From positions 434,001 through 498,000 of the forward strand of contig OZ234501.1 in assembly GCA_965153455.1 (NCBI GenBank): a stretch of 64,000 bases of DNA, given 5' to 3'. A program made the translations under genes and the position numbers. Numbering within the stretch: the first letter of the stretch is position 1; each line of letters opens with the position of its first letter. Source of the stretch: Sphagnum compactum. Lineage: Eukaryota > Bryophyta > Sphagnopsida > Sphagnales. Under the pieces are notes generated by a model that worked only from the letters and a program-made list of their open reading frames with translations, was not told where the DNA came from and did not search any database. Of this stretch, positions 13,172 through 23,456 are shown piece after piece.

Positions 13172-13585
13172 TCACAGTTGTAAAAAATCTAGGATGCGAC
13201 GAATGGTGTGAGCGAGGTACTCGGCTCGATGCTCCATGAGAAGGGGGTTGATCGAGCCTCGTAGCCAACGATAATGGCCATCACTGGGAACCCACGTTCG
13301 ACAATGGAGATGGACATCATCATCTTCGCACTGACACTCTTTAAACTTTTCTGGCGCGGCTCCACGAGCAGGAACGAATTCTAAATAGATTGTTAAAGCA
13401 TGTGGGTTAGGAGACAATCGACGATCCCATGCCGAACGATCAACTCGAGTGCGCACCGCTCGCCTGGGCGGTTCTTCTTCGCGCGGCCGTTGAGAAACAA
13501 TCACGTCGAGCGGTGCTTCTTCAAGCTCTTCCTGTTCTACTGGTGCAACTCGAGGATTCGAAGGCATAGCAACATCATCCGTCAT
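13172..13585 (-). CDS. ORF of unknown function encoded within the family-A LTR
   Basis: An uninterrupted 137-codon frame inside the LTR, markedly more GC-rich than its surroundings. I recognise no family. The N-terminal half is acidic and Pro/Arg-rich (QEELEEAPLD, RPREEEPPRR). The C-terminal half has CQCEDDDVHLHC, a possible metal-binding C-x-C...H-x-C cluster, then WVPSDGHYRWLRGSINPL and a helix-like IRRILDFLQL end. Directly upstream of the ATG lies ttgttgatgcag, a good 3' splice-site context also present in copy 2, so the real product could be spliced from an upstream exon. The second copy (31304-31717) keeps the exact 414-nt length with no indel but carries one stop. Possible roles (LTR-encoded accessory protein, relic of a captured gene) are open. 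Confidence 0.5.
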   Translation of the reverse strand: MTDDVAMPSNPRVAPVEQEELEEAPLDVIVSQRPREEEPPRRAVRTRVDRSAWDRRLSPNPHALTIYLEFVPARGAAPEKFKECQCEDDDVHLHCRTWVPSDGHYRWLRGSINPLLMEHRAEYLAHTIRRILDFLQL

Positions 13586-14491
13586 GACTAGTTCTCACCT
13601 GCATCAACAAAAACTAAGAAGGTAGTACAAACAATGTGGTATTTACGTTCAGAAGGGCTCGAAGCCTTTTTATTTAACAAATTAGGGTAGGTGTAAGGTG
13701 TGGGAATGACGGCGGAACCTCATGAAAACTCGAACATCCTAGATCTAATGGATTCATCAAACCCTAATTTCAACGGCGGATCTAGAAGTATGTGGGGGTT
13801 TTTTTTTGTGATGCAAATTTTACTTTCAATTTACTATGTACTACATAGTTAACTAGTGCATGGTAAAATAAATAGGTAAGGGATATCAAAAGAGTAAATG
13901 GTACACGAGGATGTTAGTTCAAGCATTGAATTAGTCAAGTAAGAATTCAAGGAAGTTACTTGTTATTATCGATAAATTATCCTAGTAGTTAGTTATTTGA
14001 AGTAATTAGGATGAAGAAGTAGGATGTGAAGGTCAATGGACGGAAATGATAAGGATCAAGCTCAAAAGACTTCATCAAAATATCCAAGATAAGGGAAAGG
14101 ATGAATCCTCCAATCCCATTAGTCATGAGGATTATCATCCTATTTGATTGGAGGATGGAATATTTTTTGTGTCTCATTGGGCCCAAGAATTCTCATCCTA
14201 AACTTAATTGGATGGCAATTTATTCTCAAATCTCATTGGCTCTAGAAGGATGAGGAGACGATTGATTGTAGCAAGGGATTCCGAAACTTTCATTGGACAA
14301 GGGGAACAAGCTCAAGGAAGGTCATGGAGGCTTACCAAAGGAGAGGGTATTGGGTGTATGTGGAAAAGAAAGAAAGAGGAAGAGGAAGTGTGAGAAAGTT
14401 TTTTTTTAGTTCTTGTGTGTGGAGAGGTGTTCATGGAAAGGTTATGAAAAAATGAAGCATGGAAGGAAGTTGTGTGTAGGAAATAATCGTA

Positions 14492-15070
14492 GTGAAGCCT
14501 CTGGACTTTTGGTTTAATTACTTGTTTCTCTCAAATTCACCGTTGGATTTGTGTCAGATTTAAATGAGTTTTAGTTTGAAAGGTGTAGAAGCTCTTCCCA
14601 AAATTTCAGCATCATCGGTCTTGCTATAAGGAAGTTACAGTTGTTGGAAGTAAAGGGTGTTGAAGTGGGTTTCATGGAATGAATTCCATGGTGAAGCCTC
14701 TAGACTTTTGGTTCAATTAGTTGTTTCTCTCACATCCATCGTTGGATTTGTGTCAGATTTAAATTAGTTTTAGTTTGAAAGGTGTAGAAGGTTCTCCTCA
14801 ATTTTTAGCATCATCGATTTTGCTGTAAGGGAGATGCACTGGTTGGAAGTAGAGGGTGTTGAAGTGGGTTCCATGGAATGATTTCTACGGCAAAACCTCT
14901 GGACTTTTGGTTAATTAGTTTTTTCTGTCACATCCATCGTTGGATTTCTGTCAAATTTAAATCAGTTTTAGTTTGAAAGGTGTAGAAGGTTCTCCCCAAA
15001 TTTTAGCCTCATCGGGCTTGCTGTAAGGGAGCTACACTTGTTGGAAGTAGAGGAGGTTGAATTGTCTGTT
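14492..15070 (-). repeat. Three tandem units of about 198 bp inside the family-A LTR
   Basis: Units begin at gtgaagcctctggac (14492), gtgaagcctctagac (14691) and caaaacctctggac (about 14890). Each includes ccgttggatttgtgtcag-like sequence, a ttttagtttgaaaggtgtag block and a ttggaagtagaggg end. The other LTR copy has two such units (about 32630 and 32828). Confidence 0.8.
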
Positions 15071-15507
15071 TTTCCTCAATCTAAGCAAATGATTCCTAGT
15101 TTCGAAACTTAATTCTTGATCAAAAACATAAAATAAAAACGTATGAAATTTTGTGACATGGATCATTTTATATTAGCTTTCCAAAAATCCAAATGCATGT
15201 TAGATTAGGAGGTTGTATGTAGATGTTATGATAAATGGAACGGAAGGATTCCAGCCATCAAGTGTGACATTGAAATGAACATCAACATACGGCTCCTTCA
15301 TATTCCGTCATGGTGCGTTACAACTCTTTCACAATGTCCTGTATTTTCAAATCGGACACAACACATTAGATTACTAGTGAATTTCATTACTTACCTTGAA
15401 CCACCTTACTTGTTAGACTTCAACTACATAGTAATTCCACTTCCAACCGAGTTATTTGTGAGTGCATATCTTAATGGTGAAGGTGTGCAGGAATTCCTCA
15501 CACCCTT

Positions 15508-16374
15508 ATACCTAGGCTAGTTTGACACTAATGATATTATTTTCAGAAATATTGAATTTTTTAATCAGTCCTTGTTACTGAAGGAAAATAAAAAATCTAA
15601 TAAAATATTTAAGAATATATCATTTGTTGAAATGAAATCCTCAAAATCAATTCATTATTTGACAAACATTGGTCAAGGTGGTTGAAATTACTATGATGAT
15701 TGAGGTCTAACAAGAAGGGAAATTATTTCTTTGGTAATTTCTTGCCATACCAATGGGAGGGCTCGTTGTACAAATGGGAATTGCAAGGTGGAATATCACA
15801 AAAAGAAATGATAGGGTAAACAGGCTAGTGACTGAACACAATGTTTTAGTCACCCCTATTTCACTCAATATGCTTCCTTTCCAATTGTGGTCTGAAGATA
15901 AAATGTAGCCCACTAGAACGCACACCCATGGTTGTTTAAATCACTCAAAACCAGTCAAAAATGAGGAAGATACACTCCTTCAAAGTTTTAGGGATAAAAA
16001 TTGATTTTAAAAAATGGATCGTACATTCACGATGGCTTGTTTAGTTTACCTAAAACCAAACAAACACTTATCCACTAATGAACATTATCTACTCCCATGA
16101 TGAAGATTGAAATGAAACATTTTGATGTCACTTTTGATCATAAGGCTCAAATTACACCCAAAGTAAGGCGTCTGGATTGACAATAATGGGTAAGTAATGT
16201 CTCGTTCACCAAATATGTCGTCTCACTTGCAAATGTCTATGGGTGTGGATTTTTTGTTATTTCCACCAAGTTTCACGCCTCCCAATTGAATTGGGAACTC
16301 TGCTTCCATGTTCATATGAGTTTATGTTTTTTCTCCTCTTCATCTAAGGTTTGAAAACCTTTAAAAAGCTTCGT
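15508..16374. other. Intergenic, no gene recognised
   Basis: Spacer between the solo LTR and the pyrimidine-rich array. Short frames only, with no motif support. Confidence 0.45.
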
Positions 16375-17020
16375 GTTTCTTTCTTTTTACTATCGGCAAT
16401 TGATGCCCCCTCTCTCTAAGCTTGCATGCTTTTCTTTTTCAACATTCTTAACCTTTGATTTATTTTTTTCTACTTTTGGCGATCGATGCCCCCACTATCC
16501 TCTCTCTAAGCTTGCACGTTCCTTCTTTCAATAGTCTTTGGACCTTGACACTCTTTTGCTTATCTCTTTACCTTTTTTAAAGCTTGCATTCAAATTTTTT
16601 TTTTTAAATTTTCTTTCTGAGTTATGTTGCTCCTCTTTCTTTTTGAATGCTCTTGTAGCTACTAGCAATGGCAATCGGTGTCCCTTCTTTCATCTCTCTA
16701 AACTTTCTCTTCTCTTTGGACTTTGTTGCTCCTCTTTTCTTTTTTTGAATGCTTTCATAGTTGTTGGCAATGGTGATCAATGCCCCTCTTTCATCTCTCT
16801 TAACTTTCTCCTTTCTCATAGCTTTGTTGCTCCTTTCTTTTTGAATGTTCTCATAGTTGTTAGTGATGGCAATTGGCTCCCATTCTCTTTTAACTCAACC
16901 TGAACTTTGTTGTTGTTGGTGATGGCGGTCGACATCTTTTTTCTCTTCTTTCAACTTTCTTTGACCACTCTTACTGCTGGCAATGGCACTTGATGCCCTT
17001 CTCTCCTCTATCTAAGCTTT
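16375..17020 (+). repeat. Pyrimidine-rich degenerate tandem array
   Basis: Roughly 100-120-bp units recur. Each has a ggcaatggcgatcgatgcccc-like segment, then ctctctaagcttgc or catctctctaaactttc, then tttgttgctcctctttcttt and gaatgctctcatagttgtt. The plus strand is strongly C/T-biased. The open frames here translate the repeat and are not genes. T-rich sequence continues to about 17600 with looser periodicity. Confidence 0.65.
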
Positions 17021-18490
17021 GAATTCTGTTGTTATTGGTCTCTCATGCTCTCCTGCCTCCTTTTTCCTTTTTCAACTATTTTTGGGGTTCATAACTGGTA
17101 TATATCCATTTGTTATTACTCCTCCCTTGACACCTAGCTTGACCCAACTCGATTTTGTAACTATTCTATTCATTTGTTGCTACTTATCCCTTGACTTAGC
17201 TTGACCCAACTCGACCCAAATTTTTTCAACTTTCTCTCGACATTGACTTGCCATGGTGAACCCTATTTGTTTTTTCCCTTTTGTTAGTTGATGCTCATGG
17301 TTTTCCATCCAAGTTTAATGCATCTCGAAACAATTGTTGGTCCTTTTTTTTGTCATCTCTCTCTCAATTGAACCATTTCTCTCAGATGTTGTTCAAACAT
17401 TCTAAGCTTTTCTCTCATCTATTGTTTAGCTGTTACATTTCTTTCAGCTACTATTTCGTTGTTACGTTTTTTCTAGTTGTTGTTTAGTTGCTATTTTTCT
17501 CTCAATTGCTACTACCTTTTTATCACCAATTGCTACCTTTTTTTAACTAATGTTACCTTTCTTTGAGTACATGCTACCTTTTTTTAGCTATTGTACATTT
17601 GTTATCTTTAATTACTATTGCTTCTTTTTCAAACTTCTAATCTATTTCATAATTCTCTTTCTTGAGGTTGTTATCCTTACTATTAGTTTTGAACTAACCA
17701 ATTATTTCCCTATTCTTCAATCGTTGGAAGGTAGTAGCCTTGTTGTTTGGCACCTTTGTGACTACTACTTAACCCATGCTTACACCCTTGCTTATTGTTA
17801 AGCCCATGTTGTGCAACCTAGATTCACCCCCATGTACTTGCATAGATATGCTTGGAGATTTGCTTGAAAATCATGGTGAAAGCAATCACCCACTTTAGCA
17901 ATAGTAGCTAGAGTTTAAGTTGTTGTGAATTATGCTCTAGCACATTTTGTAATAGTTTTTTGAGTTGTTCGTTTTGTTGTTCGTTGATTCACATGTTTTC
18001 GTTTTCGTTTTTTTTGTATGCTCTGATTTCCTTTGTAGTTGCCTTTTCCAATTTTTTTTCTTTGGGATGTTTAGGTATTCAAAATTAGTCATAACATATG
18101 ATCGAAAATAATTCAATTGATAGTTTTTTCCCTTGGTGCATCTTCACTATTAAAAATCCTATCGTTTGCAACCCATCCTTGTGCAACTACATGCAATTGA
18201 ATTTTGCTTGCGACTATAAATGATTGTCTATGCAATTACTTTTCAAATTTGGATGAAGTTTGGTATTCTTTTCAACTAAGTTGCAACTATGACTTATTTC
18301 ATTCTTAAATTGTGTTTTTTTTATAATATCTTTGTATTTTTTACAACATTGTACATACATTTAGTTGCAAATGTAACCAAGATAGTCACATGCTAATTAT
18401 ATAAGGTATTTTGGTTACTTAGCAAGGACATATATATATACCTAATAGTACCTACCTACCTAGCTACCTAATAAATACCTACATCTACAT
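17021..18490. other. Intergenic, T-rich, no gene recognised
   Basis: Continues the T/C bias to about 17600 (repeated tttagctattgttac-like phrases), then ordinary AT-rich sequence. A short (cta)cctac run precedes the palindrome array near 18450. No supported gene. Confidence 0.45.
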
Positions 18491-18494
18491 ATAG

Positions 18495-19295
18495 GCCTAA
18501 ACATGACATGTGGAACATAGGTTAGGCCTAGGCCATGCTACATGGCACTTATGCTAGGCCTAAGTCATGCCACATGGCATCTATGTTAGGCTTAGGCCAT
18601 GCCACATGGCACATAGCCTAGGCTATGACTAGCCACATGGCACATATGTTAGGCCATGCCATGTGGCATTTATGCAAAGCATAGGACATGTCACATATGC
18701 TAGGCCTAAACCTTGCCATGTAGCACATAGGCTAAGTCTAAGCCATCCCACATGGCACTTAGGCATGATATAAAACATGTCACATGGCTCATATGTTAGG
18801 CCTAAGCCATGCCATGGGGCACATAAGTTAGGTTTTAGGCATGCCACATGGCACCTATGTTAAGCCTAGGCCATGCCACATGACACATAGGCTAAACTAT
18901 GACATGCCACATGGCACATATGCTAGGAATAAGCCATGCCATGTGGCATCTAAAAAAGGCATATGACACATATGTTAGGCCAAGGCCATGCCATGTGGCA
19001 CATAAGCTAGGTTGAAGCCATCCCGCATGGCATCTAAGCACGACAAAGGACATGCCACATGGCACATAGCTTAGCCTAAGCCATGCCACGTGGCATTTAG
19101 GCTAGGCTAAAGCATGCCACATGGCATCTAAGCTAGGTTAGGACATGCCATGTGGCACTTAGGCTAAGTTAGGATATGACATGGCACATGGCACATATGC
19201 TAGGCTTAGGCCATGCCACATGGCACATGTGTTAAGGTTAAGTCATGCCACATAGCACTTAATTAACCTTTTTTTCCATGCCATATGGCAACATG
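18495..19295. repeat. Array of palindromic TGCCACRTGGCA units (array 1)
   Basis: About twenty units of roughly 36-40 bp, each made of a taggcctaggcca-like spacer and a 12-bp box. The box appears as TGCCACATGGCA, as its reverse complement TGCCATGTGGCA, or (19084-19095) as the perfect palindrome TGCCACGTGGCA. The two common forms differ from the perfect palindrome by one transition at the central CG, as expected from methyl-CpG decay on either strand. The perfect form is a G-box (CACGTG). Open frames on the minus strand here only translate the repeat. Confidence 0.8.
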
Positions 19296-19589
19296 ATTAG
19301 ACTAGGTGCCACATCATAAAATGTGTTAATTAATAGGCTAGGTTAGTAAATTGTAAGTTAGGTTGGAAATAATAGGTTAGGCTAAATAGTCACTAGTAGC
19401 CCAAATAGTTTATGACTAGTTGCAACTACAAAAATAATCCCATATGTTTTGCCTCCCATTTTAGTTTTGTCAACTACATAAGGAGGTGCCCCAAGAGCAC
19501 AATGTACAAATTAAAACGCAATTGCATTTTGGGATGAGCGAATCAAAAAGGTTCAACCTTAATTAAACTCCCAAAAAAAATGGTATTTT

Positions 19590-20015
19590 TAATAGATGCC
19601 ATGTGGCTTAAGTCTAGGCCTAGCTTAAGTGATCACCTAAGTTAGGCCTAAAAGTGGCATGTGGCATATGTTTACACCTAAGGGCCACATGGCATATGTG
19701 TAGACCTTAATAAGCTAGGTGCCATGTGACACGTAGCTTATGTGGCACCTAGGTTTAGAAACATGCCATGTGATATATGTTTAAACCTAGGTGCCATGTA
19801 AGCTAAGTGCCACATGGCATATTTCTAAACCTAGGTGCCACATAAATTAGGTGCCATGTGGCATATGTCTAAACTTAGGTGCCACATAAGTTAAATGCCA
19901 CGTGGCATATGTCTAACATAGGTGCCATGTGGCTTACGTTTAAACCTACATGCCACATAAGCTATATAAATGCCATGCGGTGTAGGTCTAAGTGGGTGCC
20001 ACGTGGCAAAATGTA
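19590..20015. repeat. Array of palindromic units (array 2) with a different spacer
   Basis: The same TGCCAYRTGGCA box, here with spacers such as tatgtctaaacctaggtgccacataagttagg. The units are more irregular than in array 1. Intact CACGTG boxes occur near 19905 and 19997. The array ends about 170 bp from the C-terminal coding end of the DDE transposase relic. Confidence 0.75.
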
Positions 20016-20179
20016 ACTAATCATTCATATAATTACAAGTTTAGTTGCAAGATTGTTCATGTATACATTATATGACAGCCATATACGTATTCAACTTAAA
20101 AATATTTCATTCGTTGCATATGTGATGGTATTTCTACTACTGCTTATAGGTAAATGAAACAACAATAATAGGTTATGCA

Positions 20180-22110
20180 CCCTTATGGACTCTTGAGTCA
20201 CATTTGGAACTAGTTGAATTTCTTACAACAACTTTTTAATATCTTTAAGACTGCCTTCAATTAGGTTTACAATATCAATATTTGTTGGCTATTTTTCTAT
20301 CATTGTAGGGTTTTGGGGCATATCTACATAATAGCGTTGGTCATTTTTTGGCTTATAAATAAGTAGATTTTCAGATGTTGGATGCTAATTTATTTCAACT
20401 ATATTAAAAAGTTCTGCAACAACAAATTCCTTTCCCCATCAAGGATTATTCTCAATTTCCTCCTTTGTTGTGTAATCGTTTTCACTTCTTGCATTGTTTA
20501 GGTTTACTGCAATGTAAACCTCTAATGGTTTAATCTTATTATCCATTTTTGGGTTCAAAGGTCATATCCATGTAGTTTTAAACCCAGATTTGATGTTTTT
20601 TTTTTTGAATGATTGCTTTAAGGCTTGATCCACCGATCCAACTAAAGTGATCTTGTATGGTTCCATGTGATTACCTTTATACATAGTTACATCCTTCACT
20701 TTTCTAAATGTAATCTTAAAAGGTTTAAAATAATACACATCTAATAGTTGCAATGCATGTGATGTGTGTGATGGCAATGTGATCATGTCTAACCCAAATT
20801 TTTTTACCTATTCAATTGCTTCTAAGGTAACATGGCTACCATGTCCATCTAGAATTAACAAACATTGGTTATTAAAAGACACTCCATCTAGACCTAGTTT
20901 GTTAAAAAAACATAAAAACTCCTTAAAGAAGAAAGTAATCATCCACGTGTTTTTTGCATCGCCATAAAAATATCTAGTTTGTAAAGTTTTATGTAGTCAT
21001 CCCTTAGTCTCTCACATTTAAAGATGTAAAAACCAGGTATAACACCCCTACTAGCATTGACTGCATAGTTTACAATTAACCATTCTCGAGTTTTTGGGAT
21101 GGTGGTGTAAATTGCATTAGATCCTCTCCTAGCTAAAACTTTCACTCTAAACTATTTACCAGCTTGAATCCATGCTCATCAAAGTTCCATTGACGCACTC
21201 CCAAGCTCCTTGATAGACTCAAATGTGAGTCTAAAGTGAAAACATCGGAAGGATAAGGAATTGGGGCACCTCCCTCGCTTGCCGCATTTCGGTGGTAAAG
21301 GGGTGTGCTAGAACTCCGAGATGGGGACTAGGACGAATGACAAGCGGGTCAATTAATCACATAGACCTGCACAAACCAAATAACAAGTTAGTTAGTGCAT
21401 AGTTGTAGCACTTTTGGTGCACGGATGAACCATAGGCAAACATGGATTCACTCACCACCTTCCCCCTTATAGTATTCTCTGTGTCTGACCATAGGGCTAG
21501 CACCCAAATGTCATTTTGTCCCAGGACTCCCAAATTGGAGTCCCGAAATTCTCGAAATTGGGACTTTTACAACTTTGGAGGCCCATAACTTTGTGTGTAG
21601 ACATGCAATTGAGGTGAGGTTTAAAGCAAAGTTGTAGCCCTTGTCAAGATCTTTTCAATGGTATATGACACATTACCTGCACACAAGGAAATCAGGGCAA
21701 TTCTTGACTTTTAGTGGTCGGGAGTTAATTGGAAATTTGACTCCCGGCCCTTCTTTTGGCCATAACTTATGTTTTAAGTGCCCAACTGGGTCATGCAAGC
21801 CCATTTTAGTTCCAAGAGCTTTTCAATGATATAAGGAAATCCTCAATCCAATGTGTTTTGGCCCCTGTAATTTCCCTTTGAAGATTCGGGAGTCCATCGG
21901 GACTCCAACTCCCAAAGTGGGAGTTCACTTGGGAGCGTGGGGTTCATTCCCTCGCACTCTCCTACACTCCCGAGAGCATGAAATGTGACTCTTGGGCTTC
22001 ACTCTTGACCTACACCTTCGCAAGCCCTTGCCTTGGTCACGAGCCCAAGGCTAGGGTTGTGACATCCATATATGATAAGAACTATAATTGTGTTAACTAT
22101 ACAGTGATTG
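20180..22110 (-). pseudogene. pogo/CENP-B-like DDE transposase relic
   Basis: Minus-strand frames read in order: IWNFDEHGFK (first catalytic Asp, 21150-21190 plus a few bases beyond 22064), VLARRGSNAIYTTIPKTREW, VNYAVNASRGVIPGFYIFK, LLILDGHGSHVTLEAIE (second Asp, near 20845), MITLPSHTSHALQLLDV (third Asp region, near 20770) and a tail with PLNPKMDNKIKP and NPTMIEK to about 20180. This is the DDE_1 arrangement of pogo/Tigger transposases, which cut and paste DNA transposons; CENP-B is a domesticated relative. At least one frame change and several stops (after LEAIE, after TTWI, in NNP-WWGKE) show it is dead. A family-B solo LTR (21191-22064) has inserted just upstream of the first Asp. The HTH DNA-binding part was not recognised. 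Confidence 0.78.
21191..22064 (+). mobile_element. Solo LTR, family B (copy 1), 874 bp
   Basis: Starts TGACGCACTCC, ends GGGTTGTGACA, with the perfect 5-bp duplication tccat at 21186-21190 and 22065-22069. It shares a diagnostic internal stretch (ttgactcccggcccttctttt, then ccataactt) with 36235-37054 (inverted) and 41406-42283. It interrupts the DDE transposase relic. Orientation is only relative to the other copies. Confidence 0.9.
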
Positions 22111-23456
22111 TAAGTTAGTGTTAAAAGAACTACAAGAATTAGGTGTCAACCCTTATGCTCTATAGACTTCCAATCCCTTTGCCTGTCGTATGCTAACTTC
22201 TAGAGGTTAACACTTGAACTAAAATCACCAATTGTTGCTTAGTTTCCATCCTATAATGGTGTAGCCCTTTGTTAAGGGGTAGAAATATTTAGACTAGTTA
22301 GTATTAGAGGCATCCTAGTAACTAGTAATTATTAATGGTAGACTTACCATCCCTTACCAAAGGGGTGAAATTAGTGGGATTAAGTAGTTCATGTTAATGA
22401 ATGATTGGGTGTAATCCACCCAATCATGTAGGAGATTTTTAGCAAGGGATTAGGATAAAGACCCTATTTTCATGGGGTCAATGTGGGCCTTGTGTGGCTT
22501 CATGGAAAAGGAATATAGATGAGGATTTGAAGGATTTCTATGGCACTCAATGAATTTGTAGTTGGGAGTTGGAATGGAAAACTCTTTTGAAGAAATGTGT
22601 GGTGTAACACTAAAAAGGAAGGAGTAATTGGAAATGTATTTGTACTTGTGTCTAATTTTAATGGAAAATGGTTGAAGAACCTCTATGTGTGTTGTGTGAG
22701 TTTTTTCTATTGGGTTATGCGGAAAATAATTTAGTTTAATTTTACATTATGTGTTGTTGCCTTGTTCATAGTAATTCTACATTTCTTCAACAAAAAAAAG
22801 TAAGATTGTATACTAAGTGTTAGCCTTTGGAGTATGTTAAAGGTGTTTTCTATTCCTTTAAATAATACAGAATTGATTTTTGATTTGTCCAATTCTCGTT
22901 TGCAAAGAAACATCAATAAGTATAGTTTTATTTAATTTTGAAATCCTTTAAATAGAAACATAGAAGTGAAGATGTTTATTCCCAAGGACAAAAACAAATC
23001 CAAAATAAATTTCCCAAAATCATATTAGAAAAAAAAAAAAAAAACTTAAAACTTACAAGTTTAAAGTTCAAAGTTTTTTTATCATCCTCAAATTCTCCTA
23101 TTTATACCCAACATAATGTTATTTTAATATAATCAGTAGCTAGTATAATAATTAGCCGATTCAAAATTGAACTGCAACAATTATTGGCCATGTAGGTTAA
23201 ACACAAACATGTTCTATCAACAACTGGTTATGCTAACAAATTGGTTATCGATTAATTCAAGAGACTGGTTCACTAAAAGACTTGTCACTAGTTATCATAA
23301 TAGATCGATTACCTGTTGTCCAATAATAACTAAAACAGTCCTCAAAATAGTATTGTCTCACTAGTTACCAATTAGTAACAATTGGTTACTATGTACATAT
23401 TGTGAATATTTGGGTTAACATTACCCCTCCTTGAAAACCAAATTTCATTTTCGAAA
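22111..23456. other. Intergenic, no gene recognised
   Basis: AT-rich. It lies at the downstream side of the minus-strand gypsy copy and could hold its decayed 3' LTR, but I found no matching terminal repeat or target duplication. Confidence 0.35.

Larger units (their letters stand above)
12654..15502 (-). mobile_element. Solo LTR, family A (copy 1), 2,849 bp
   Basis: The element starts TGTGAGCC and ends TTCCTCACA, so it has TG...CA ends with a 6-bp terminal inverted repeat (TGTGAG/CTCACA). It is flanked by a perfect 5-bp duplication, ccctt, at 12649-12653 and 15503-15507. It aligns along its whole length with 30784-33439. A 5-bp duplication and TG...CA ends are what an LTR-retrotransposon integrase leaves, and no gag-pol or second LTR is attached, so I read it as a solo LTR. 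Strand is assigned from the ORF it carries. It holds internal tandem units (14492-15070). The length difference from copy 2 (193 bp) is about one such unit. Confidence 0.88.

Noticed and set aside
12654-15502. DNA transposon with TGTGAG/CTCACA terminal inverted repeats
   Set aside because: A 5-bp duplication with TG...CA ends and LTR-like size fits a solo LTR better, though no full-length partner is in the window to prove it.
16538-16903. Hydrophobic plus-strand open frame of 121 codons
   Set aside because: Product of the pyrimidine-rich tandem array; its Leu/Phe/Ser content mirrors the C/T bias.
18629-19089. Cys/Trp/His-rich minus-strand open frames
   Set aside because: They translate the palindrome array unit by unit; no independent coding signal.
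18495-20015. CRISPR-like regular palindromic repeats
   Set aside because: The genome is clearly plant nuclear, the spacers are themselves repetitive, and there are no associated genes.
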